A stretch of DNA of 64,000 nucleotides from Lentisphaerae bacterium ADurb.Bin082 (lineage in GTDB: Bacteria; Verrucomicrobiota; Lentisphaeria; Oligosphaerales; Oligosphaeraceae), in the NCBI GenBank assembly GCA_002070945.1, contig MWEG01000048.1, forward strand, positions 19,660 through 83,659, given 5' to 3'. Shown piece by piece: positions 44,070-51,056 of this stretch (its first letter is position 1; each line of letters begins with the position of its first letter). Made by a program: the position numbers and the translations under genes. A model generated the notes under the pieces. The model had not been told where the DNA came from. It worked only from the letters and a program-made list of their open reading frames with translations, and searched no databases.

Positions 44070-45944
44070 TCAGGCGCTGACGGTCACCCATTGTCCTTTT
44101 TGGTTGTAGGCTGACTCGTACATAGCGTTGATGATGGCGACGGCAGCGCGGCCCTCGGCAGCCGTGCAGAGCAGGGGGGCGTCATCGCGCAAGGCGGCCG
44201 CGAAGTTGTCCATTGCGTTCAGCCAGGGCGATGAGACGGCCACCGGCGCCTGCTGCTGCCATACTTTGTTCTTGAACCAAGTCGTCTCCGGCGTAGTCAA
44301 AGCGCCGCCTTCGCGGTGGATGAACGCACCCTGATCGCCATGCAGTTCCAGCTGGTGATACCAGGTGGACTGTGGAAAATTGGTGGTGGCGAGGAAGTGG
44401 ACGATGAGTCCTGAGTCATATTTCCAGACCGCGAGGGCCATGTCCTCCATTTCGATGGGGTGGTTCTGAGTCCAGACGTCAGCGCGCACAGCGGTCGGGG
44501 CGCCGAGGCAGAAAAGGAGCTCGTCAATATGGTGGACAGACTGGTTGCTGAGTACGCCGCCATCCAGCAGGCGGGTGCCGCGCCAGCCGCCATTGGCGTT
44601 GAAGTAGTCCATTGTCCGCAGGATGCGGAGGCTGACGGAGGCGTTCAGGACGCGCCCGAACCAGTTGTCAGCGAGGGCTTGGCGCAGGTCCATGATATGC
44701 TGGCGCAGGCGGAAGCTGTGGTCAACAGCGAGGAGGCGGTCATTTTGCCGGGCGCTGTCGATCATGCGGTCGCAGGCCGCTGTCGTCATATCCATCGGCT
44801 TGGTGACGAGGACGTGCTTGCCAGCGTCAAGCGCCTGGCAGGCCAGTTCGTTGTGCCGACCGGTTTCGTTCACCACCATGACGACTTCGACGTCAGGGTC
44901 GTGCAGGATGTCCTGGAAGTCGGTTGTCCAGGGTACTCCGGTCGCTTCGGCGGTGCGTTGGGCCCTGGCTTCGATTTTGTCACAGACCTTGACTAGTTTG
45001 AGGCCTGGGGTCTTGATGATTTCATTGGAGCGGTTATGACCCATGCCCAGGCCGACGACGGCGAAGCGCACCGGGTCATTAACCCAGGGGCGGTCGGTGT
45101 TGAGGGCTGCGGGGCGCTGGTTATGCTGGACGCCGGCAGCAGCTGCTGGCCAGGCCCGCTCGACTACGTCAAGCACTCGCCGACTCATTTCCACTGGGGT
45201 GACTTCGCGGTCGGGATTGTGGGTTTCGACGCTGACCGGGCCGGTGAATCCGAGCTTTTGACAGGCCGCGAAGATGCGGTCGTACGGGATGCGTTCTTCG
45301 CCGTAGGTTGAGCCGATGGCTTTGACGTGGATGACCAGGGCGCGTTCGACCCGGCGTCGGATGAAGGCGTCAAGGTCTTGCAGGCGTTCCTCTTTTTCGG
45401 TCTCCCAAGTGTTTTTGGCGTCCCAGGCAAAGCCCCAGGTTGGGATGGCGAGGGCGTCGAGGACGGTGAAGCATTCGTCAGTGGTGCAACCGCAGTTTTC
45501 GAAGGCGAGGATGAGTCCTGCTTCGCGGGCACGTTGGGCCAGGGGCTGGAATGCGTCCATGACTTTGGCGAGCAGGTCTGGATGGGTGGCCAGGTCGCCG
45601 AGTTCAGCGCGGGGCGGCTGCCAGAAGAAGAATGACCGCACCAGGCGGCAGTCGAGGATATCCGCAGCTTGGATAATGCGTTCGAGCTTGTTTGCCTCGG
45701 CGGCGATGACGTCGGGACCTGGGAGATGCACCTTGGCAAGCGATGACTCCAGGCAGCCGAGGCGGAAGCCAGCATTGTCCAGCAATGCCTTGACGGCGCG
45801 GAGCTGGTCTGCCTCAAGTTTTTCAAAAGGCATTTGCATGATTTTGGTGCGGAGGTCGCACCTGTTCAGCCCCCAGGATTTGAGGATTGGCAGAGCCTGT
45901 TCCAGGTCCATTCCCAATTCATCGGTGAAAATGCTTTTGAACAT
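44070..45944 (-). CDS. Fused sugar-phosphate isomerase/epimerase and Gfo/Idh/MocA oxidoreductase
   Basis: Residues 1-265 form an AP-endonuclease-2-type TIM barrel (LILAFENCGCTTDECFTVLDAL, GFAWDAKNTWE, LVIHVKAIGS, GPVSVETHNPDREV) with the Glu, Asp and His metal ligands of xylose-isomerase-like enzymes. Residues 285-624 form a Gfo/Idh/MocA dehydrogenase (RFAVVGLGMGHNRSNEI, NETGRHNELACQALDAGKHVLVTKPM, LLDGGVLSNQSVHHIDELL). Each domain is usually a separate gene, so this is a natural fusion. It suggests channelled isomerisation and oxidation/reduction of a sugar or inositol. The start was taken at 45944 (GGAG nine bases upstream); an ATG five codons earlier exists. It is divergent from the second corrinoid protein. 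Confidence 0.85.
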   Translation of the reverse strand: MFKSIFTDELGMDLEQALPILKSWGLNRCDLRTKIMQMPFEKLEADQLRAVKALLDNAGFRLGCLESSLAKVHLPGPDVIAAEANKLERIIQAADILDCRLVRSFFFWQPPRAELGDLATHPDLLAKVMDAFQPLAQRAREAGLILAFENCGCTTDECFTVLDALAIPTWGFAWDAKNTWETEKEERLQDLDAFIRRRVERALVIHVKAIGSTYGEERIPYDRIFAACQKLGFTGPVSVETHNPDREVTPVEMSRRVLDVVERAWPAAAAGVQHNQRPAALNTDRPWVNDPVRFAVVGLGMGHNRSNEIIKTPGLKLVKVCDKIEARAQRTAEATGVPWTTDFQDILHDPDVEVVMVVNETGRHNELACQALDAGKHVLVTKPMDMTTAACDRMIDSARQNDRLLAVDHSFRLRQHIMDLRQALADNWFGRVLNASVSLRILRTMDYFNANGGWRGTRLLDGGVLSNQSVHHIDELLFCLGAPTAVRADVWTQNHPIEMEDMALAVWKYDSGLIVHFLATTNFPQSTWYHQLELHGDQGAFIHREGGALTTPETTWFKNKVWQQQAPVAVSSPWLNAMDNFAAALRDDAPLLCTAAEGRAAVAIINAMYESAYNQKGQWVTVSA

Positions 45945-46189
45945 GCTGGTTGTCTCCATTCACTTGGGGGAGAAGTTGTGACGGCATTGATGGGGCTGAA
46001 GTCATAATATACACCGGTTTCGGATATTCCCGGAAGGCATGGCAGATTTCCGCGGTTCGAGAGTAATTGTCGTCAGTGGATGTTTTTGAGATGCAAGAAA
46101 AGAATGGCGCATTATAGTACTTCATTCGGATTCTCTTCATTGCGTCTGTTTTGAAACATTCATCCCCACTGTCCATTCGGAGGCATATC

Positions 46190-46819
46190 ATGTCTGACTA
46201 TCTTGCGTTACGGGAAGCAGTTATTGCCGGCAAGCGGGAGACCGTCACCGAGATCGTCAAGGGCGCTCTTGCGGCCGGTGAGGACGTCAATGCCTTGTTG
46301 GACAAGGGCATGATTCCGGCCATGCGTGAAATCGGCGACCGTTTTTCCCGCAACGAGGCGTATGTGCCAGAGTTGCTGATTGCCGCACGGGCCATGCAAG
46401 CCGGTATGGCGTTGATTGAGCCGCAGCTGATGGCCAGCGGCCGCAAGGCGTTGGGAAAAATCGCCATCGGCACGGTCAAGGGCGATTTGCATGATATCGG
46501 CAAGAACTTAGTCGCCATCATGCTCAAGGGCGCTGGCTATGAGGTCATTGACTGCGGCGTCAATTGTGACATCGCTAAATACGAGGCCGCAGTCAAGCAG
46601 GGCGCACAGATAGTCGCATGCAGTTCGCTGCTGACGACGACGATGACCTACATGCGGGAGGTGGTGACGCATTTCAAGGGCACGGGCGTGAAGGTGATTG
46701 TCGGCGGCGCACCAGTGACCCAGGCATTTGCCAATGAGATTGGCGCTGATGGCTACAGCGAAGACGCCAGCGGAGCAGTCAAGCTGGTGGATGAGTTGCT
46801 GAGCGAAAAAAACGTGTGA
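46190..46819 (+). CDS. Corrinoid (B12-binding) methyltransferase protein 2, 209 aa
   Basis: Paralogue of the 39951-40571 protein with the same GMIPAMREIGDRFSRNEAYVPEL helical cap and the GTVKGDLHDIGKNLV cobalt-binding motif, followed by IVGGAPVTQAFANEIGADGYSEDA. The start at 46190 has CGGAGG seven bases upstream; a longer in-frame extension lacks support. It stands alone on the plus strand, about 245 bp divergent from the isomerase/Gfo-Idh fusion, and ends at a strong terminator. It may supply a second corrinoid carrier for the same or a related methyl donor. Confidence 0.95.
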   Translation: MSDYLALREAVIAGKRETVTEIVKGALAAGEDVNALLDKGMIPAMREIGDRFSRNEAYVPELLIAARAMQAGMALIEPQLMASGRKALGKIAIGTVKGDLHDIGKNLVAIMLKGAGYEVIDCGVNCDIAKYEAAVKQGAQIVACSSLLTTTMTYMREVVTHFKGTGVKVIVGGAPVTQAFANEIGADGYSEDASGAVKLVDELLSEKNV

Positions 46820-46834
46820 AAACAGAAGGCATCC

Positions 46835-46870
46835 AAGCGGGGCAGAGCCGATCAGGCACTGCCCCGCTTT
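46835..46870 (+). terminator. Terminator after corrinoid protein 2
   Basis: AAGCGGGGCAG and CTGCCCCGCTT form an 11-bp stem with a 14-nt loop, followed by a short T-rich stretch. Confidence 0.7.
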
Positions 46871-47135
46871 GTGTATTGGTCAAGGGCGACCGTGCAACAG
46901 AATCCGGGTTCAAGAGCGCCGCCAGCTCAGGGAACGGATTGTGACAATTTTATGAATCTTTCCTTTCTCGGCTTGCGCTGACCGCCTCGGGCATTATCTT
47001 TTTTGTTCATAGTGACTTTGTGCGATGGCAGCTGGAAGCGCCCGCAGGACGACCAACGCCATTGCCTTTTGACCAAGGTGTCGACCCCTGGCCAAATGCA
47101 TCTCACCCGTAACCCGAAAACCTCAGGGGGAAGTC
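46871..47135. other. Intergenic region upstream of cstA
   Basis: No gene is supported. The DNA contains TTGCGC...TTATCT-like hexamers at non-ideal spacing, and a long leader of about 110 nt before cstA. A regulatory role is plausible but no riboswitch fold is recognised. Confidence 0.3.
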
Positions 47136-48854
47136 ATGAATGCGTCCTGGTTGTTGATTCTTGGCGGTGTTTTGTTCTTGCTGGCCTATTTTATTTATGG
47201 CGGCTATCTCAAGCGCGTATTCGGCATTGATCCGCAGCGACCCTGCCCATCGCACACCCATGAAGACGGCGTTGACTACACGCCGACGTCGCCGCTAGTG
47301 CTGTTTGGACATCACTTTGCCTCGATTGCCGGCGCCGGGCCAATTGTCGGGCCGATTATTGCGGCGATGTTCGGATGGGGGCCGGCATTTTTGTGGATTG
47401 TCATTGGGTGCATCTTTGTCGGCTCCATGCATGACTTTGCGGCGCTGTTCCTGTCGGTTCGCAATCAAGGTCGGTCGATTGCGTACGTCATTGAGCGCGA
47501 ACTCGGCTATGTCGGTCGGCAAATATTTTTGTTTTTCTGCCTGGCGTCGTTGATTTTAGTAGTGACGGTGTTCACGATTATGACGGCGCAGTCGTTTGTG
47601 TCGACGCCGGCGGTGGCGACGGCGTCTTGCCTGTTCATTTTCATGGCGCCGTGTTTTGCGATAACGACGCGGCAGAAGATGCTTGGGCTGGCCGAGGCGT
47701 CGATCCTTTTCGTGCCGTTGCTGTTTCTCTGCATCTGGATAGGGACAGTGTTGCCGCTTGATCTCACGGCGCTGCTGGGGTCGGCGTCAGCGGCGCAGGT
47801 GACTTGGCGGCTGGTTTTGCTGTATTATTGCTTTGTCGCCTCGATTCTGCCGGTATGGTTTATGTTGCAGCCGCGTGATTATCTCAATGCGTATCTACTC
47901 GGTGCGATGATGATTCTGGGCGTTGTCGGGGTGCTGGCATACCGTCCGCAGATCAACATGCCGGCCTTTGTCAATCCTCAGGATTATTTTCCCGGCTGCA
48001 AGCATCACGTGTTGCCTGGCTTGTTGCCGCTGTTGTTTGTGACCATTGCATGCGGGGCGTGTTCCGGCTTTCACGCCTTGGTGTCTTCCGGCACCTCTTC
48101 GAAGCAGTTGGACAACGAACGGCACATCCAGCCGATTGGCATGGGAGCGATGATGGTAGAGGGTCTCCTGGCTATTCTGGCAGTGATCAGCATCGCACAG
48201 CTTGACTTTGGGCAGTATTTTACGCAGATCAATAACGACAACGTGCCGCCCGCCATGCTTTTCTCGCGCGGCATAGCGGTTTTTGTGAGTAAACTCGGAA
48301 TCAGCACCGAGTTTGGCACCACCTTTATTGCACTGGCGGTTTCAGCGTTTATGCTGACCAGCCTGGACACCGCAACGCGCCTGGCACGCTTCATCTGGCA
48401 GGAATTGGCGCTGCCGGCCAGCACGGAAACGGAGGGCGCAGACGACACGGCTGCTGAGCAGGCGCAGGCCGCGCAAGCCGCACCCTGGAAGCGGGCAATG
48501 GCCAACCGCTGGATTGCCACTGGCGGCGTTGTCATCCTTTCCGGCATCATGGTTTTCACGGGCAGCGGCTTGCAGGTTTGGCCGGTCTTTGGCGCCTCCA
48601 ATCAGCTCTTGGCAGCATTGACGCTGATCGTCGTGTTCTTGTGGCTGCTGCGGACGCGGCGCAAGACCCTGTTCGCCTTGATTCCCGCTGTCTTTATGAT
48701 GACGATCAGCATCTGGTCGCTGGTCATCCTGGTCATTGACCGCTGGGGTAAGAATAAGCTCCTGTCGGGAGTTGGCGTGTTCCTGCTGGCTATGGCCCTG
48801 CTGATTATAGGCTTGACCATCAAGACAGTGCAACGGCTTAGGGCAGAGGCCTGA
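47136..48854 (+). CDS. cstA: Carbon starvation protein CstA-type peptide/pyruvate transporter
   Basis: Integral membrane transporter family known for peptide and pyruvate uptake under carbon limitation. Diagnostic blocks are present: SPLVLFGHHFASIAGAGPIVGPIIAAMFGWGPAFLWI, FVGSMHDFAALFLSVRNQGRSIAYVI and CGACSGFHALVSSGTSSKQL. Many hydrophobic helices (about 16) span 572 aa, somewhat shorter than E. coli CstA (about 700 aa), as in many non-enteric homologues. The ATG has AGGGGGAAGTC upstream. It is monocistronic with a terminator 120 bp downstream. Confidence 0.95.
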   Translation: MNASWLLILGGVLFLLAYFIYGGYLKRVFGIDPQRPCPSHTHEDGVDYTPTSPLVLFGHHFASIAGAGPIVGPIIAAMFGWGPAFLWIVIGCIFVGSMHDFAALFLSVRNQGRSIAYVIERELGYVGRQIFLFFCLASLILVVTVFTIMTAQSFVSTPAVATASCLFIFMAPCFAITTRQKMLGLAEASILFVPLLFLCIWIGTVLPLDLTALLGSASAAQVTWRLVLLYYCFVASILPVWFMLQPRDYLNAYLLGAMMILGVVGVLAYRPQINMPAFVNPQDYFPGCKHHVLPGLLPLLFVTIACGACSGFHALVSSGTSSKQLDNERHIQPIGMGAMMVEGLLAILAVISIAQLDFGQYFTQINNDNVPPAMLFSRGIAVFVSKLGISTEFGTTFIALAVSAFMLTSLDTATRLARFIWQELALPASTETEGADDTAAEQAQAAQAAPWKRAMANRWIATGGVVILSGIMVFTGSGLQVWPVFGASNQLLAALTLIVVFLWLLRTRRKTLFALIPAVFMMTISIWSLVILVIDRWGKNKLLSGVGVFLLAMALLIIGLTIKTVQRLRAEA

Positions 48855-48974
48855 GCAAGGGCGTTCGCAGTGACTGGGTCGATAGAATGAATATCGGCGC
48901 GTACGGTTTTGTTTATGGTTTAGCGTAATTCCACCAAAGCCGGGGTAGTGCGCGCTGCTTAAAAAGATTCGCTT

Positions 48975-49015
48975 GCGACGGATTAAACCTGAAGGTTTAG
49001 TCCGTCGCTTTTTTT
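48975..49015 (+). terminator. Strong terminator downstream of cstA
   Basis: GCGACGGATTAAACC-TGAA-GGTTTAGTCCGTCGC is a 15-bp near-perfect stem followed by seven T. Confidence 0.92.
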
Positions 49016-49144
49016 ACTACCCCCCCTGTCCAGCCTGCCTGGGGCGGAGGGGTAAGAATTATTGGTTTGGAGGTGCGAGTTGACAAAGCCTTTTTAGGAT
49101 GTAATTTAAGTTAAACCCATATTAGAAAGGGGGATATCTATAAT

Positions 49145-49735
49145 ATGGAGTTCAATCCTCTTGGTTTGACAAGTCTTGAAAAGGCTTTGCATTTGCTTGA
49201 TGAGCAGTTAGTTTTGGCTGATGCCCCGACGACGGGACTGGTGGTATGCGGCGGTTCGGCTTTGATCGCAACTGGCCTGATCGTCCGGACTACTCGTGAT
49301 GTTGACATTTTGGCCTTCATGGATGAGGGTGGCATGAAGGAGGCCGAGCAGCTTCCGGAATACTTGCTTCACGCGGCCGAAAATGTCGGTCGTCTGCTTG
49401 GTCTGCCACCAGCATGGTTGAATAATGGCCCGGCCTCGCAATTCCGCCTGGGATTGCCGGATGGATGTCAGGAGCGGCTTCTTACTGTGCCTGTTGGGGA
49501 AAAACTGACAATGTATTATATCGGTCGTCTTGACCAGATTTTTTTCAAGACGTTCGCCTCGGTTGACCGGGGTGGTTATCATGTTCAGGATTTGCTCGCC
49601 TTGCATCCGACGGACGTGGAGCTATTGGCGGCGGGGAAGTGGTGTCTGACGCAGGATGTTTCGGAGCCGTTCAGGATGGTATTGAAAGACATGTTTGACA
49701 AGCTGGGGTGGAAAAATGTCGGTGACCAGCTATAA
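49145..49735 (+). CDS. DUF6036-type nucleotidyltransferase (toxin candidate), 196 aa
   Basis: VCGGSALIATGLIVRTTRDVDILAF contains the GGS...DxD core of minimal nucleotidyltransferases (the AbiEii/MenT superfamily, DUF6036-like). The remainder matches no other domain I know (FFKTFASVDRGGYHVQDLLAL). The start has a GGGGGA ribosome-binding site ten bases upstream. The stop overlaps the next gene by 20 bp, implying translational coupling. Such nucleotidyltransferases act as toxins that modify tRNA or other targets in AbiE/MenAT systems. Confidence in the fold is good; toxin activity is inferred from the pairing. Confidence 0.75.
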   Translation: MEFNPLGLTSLEKALHLLDEQLVLADAPTTGLVVCGGSALIATGLIVRTTRDVDILAFMDEGGMKEAEQLPEYLLHAAENVGRLLGLPPAWLNNGPASQFRLGLPDGCQERLLTVPVGEKLTMYYIGRLDQIFFKTFASVDRGGYHVQDLLALHPTDVELLAAGKWCLTQDVSEPFRMVLKDMFDKLGWKNVGDQL

Positions 49736-50711
49736 GAAACGATATCTGGATGCGTTGCTGGATTTGTTGTGGCGACAGTGGCGGTGTTTGGGTGTGGCCG
49801 GACAGATGGCCCCAGGTGACAGTCATTATGTTCTTGACCCTGAGGCATTGCTGTTGTTTTCGTCGCGTTTTTGCCGTTATGACCAAAGGCTCTATGATTT
49901 GGTCATAGACTGGCTGCGGCAAAATGGTGGCTTTGTAAACATCCAGCGTCTTAAGTCGCTGGCGAAAAAGGCCGCTTGGAGCGATTTGCCGTCCCTTGGA
50001 TTCATGGCGACTAAGGCCTCTGAACAGCAAGGGAGAAAGTGGCAAAAGCTAGCGAATGACCTCACGTCGCTTCGAGTTCACGAGCTGAGCTGCATGTTTT
50101 GGGATTTGGAGCAACGGTCGGTAGGGCACCAGCTGGAGGTGGATGAAGCCGCCATGCAGTATGGTCTGATCCGGAATCCTTATTTGCCATCGGCAAAGGT
50201 GACGCCGTTTCCGGTATCGGATTGCGCCACCATTCTGTTACAACTGCGCGGCGCGTTCGGACTCTCGGCTCGGGCAGAAACTATCTTGGTGCTGTTAAAC
50301 CAAGAAGCCTGCAAAATTCAGGATATTGCCGACCGCAGCGGGTATTCCTGGAAGTCCATCCAGGACGTGCTGACAGAATTGTGCGCCACACCGCTGGCGG
50401 CGACGCATGGGGCTGGCAAACGTGGGCGGAGTTATTTCCTCACTGCACCGGAAAAAATCAAGGCGCTGTTTTTGGTGTCGAGTTTTCGTTTTCCCCGTTG
50501 GCCGCGTGCCTACGAGGCGCTGGCCACCACCTGGACCACGGTTGCCAATCCGCGCCTGGCCTCTTTGTCAGAGCTGTCATTTCAGAGTGAAATGTTGCGT
50601 ATTTATGATGCCGAGGTTGGTGAAATGTTGTTCACCAGCGGTATTGATGAGTTGAAAATCACCTCGGCGGACGAGATGGCGTTTCTGCCCGAGTACCTGG
50701 CACAGGTTTGA
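49716..50711 (+). CDS. HTH protein coupled to the nucleotidyltransferase, 331 aa
   Basis: The ATG at 49716 lies inside the 3' end of the nucleotidyltransferase gene. The N-terminal 150 residues are helical and unrecognised. The segment LSARAETILVLLNQEACKIQDIADRSGYSWKSIQDVLTELCATPL is a winged helix-turn-helix, followed by KRGRSYFLTAPEKIKALFL. The pairing resembles toxin-antitoxin systems in which a DNA-binding protein represses or neutralises the nucleotidyltransferase, although here the HTH lies in the C-terminal half and the gene order is toxin first. It is closed by a hairpin at 50880-50922. Antitoxin function is inferred. Confidence 0.7.
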   Translation: MSVTSYKKRYLDALLDLLWRQWRCLGVAGQMAPGDSHYVLDPEALLLFSSRFCRYDQRLYDLVIDWLRQNGGFVNIQRLKSLAKKAAWSDLPSLGFMATKASEQQGRKWQKLANDLTSLRVHELSCMFWDLEQRSVGHQLEVDEAAMQYGLIRNPYLPSAKVTPFPVSDCATILLQLRGAFGLSARAETILVLLNQEACKIQDIADRSGYSWKSIQDVLTELCATPLAATHGAGKRGRSYFLTAPEKIKALFLVSSFRFPRWPRAYEALATTWTTVANPRLASLSELSFQSEMLRIYDAEVGEMLFTSGIDELKITSADEMAFLPEYLAQV

Positions 50712-50879
50712 TCATACGGTCTGCCGGGGGGCGATTGCCTTGCATCCGGAGAGTCTTTTTACAAGCCGAGCAAGGTCGCGGTCAACTTCTGATTTTTGGG
50801 CTTGGAGTTGGTGATTAAATATCTTGGAATGAAATTTGAAGAACTGCTTGAAGACGATTAGAGTACTTTTTTGCGGACT

Positions 50880-50922
50880 CACGCTGCCTCCCTGGGTTTG
50901 GTAGACACATTTGGGCAGCGTG
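50880..50922 (+). terminator. Hairpin closing the nucleotidyltransferase/HTH unit
   Basis: CACGCTGCC and GGCAGCGTG form a 9-bp stem followed by GGCTCGTTTGTTTTA. The DNA from 50712 to 51056 holds no gene I can support other than this hairpin and an AT-rich stretch. Confidence 0.5.
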
Positions 50923-51056
50923 GGCTCGTTTGTTTTATCATAGCACTACTATTTTGTCAAGAGCATAACTCCTATGGTGCGGCTGTGATTCGTCAACGTT
51001 CATCCGAGCCGGAACCTGTTTTCGGCTACCTGAAAATATTAGCAAAGCACAGGCGG

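Noticed and set aside
50871..51056. N-terminal extension of the PHP protein from TTG 50871
   Set aside because: Overlaps a terminator-like hairpin and would place a signal peptide 60 residues inside the protein.
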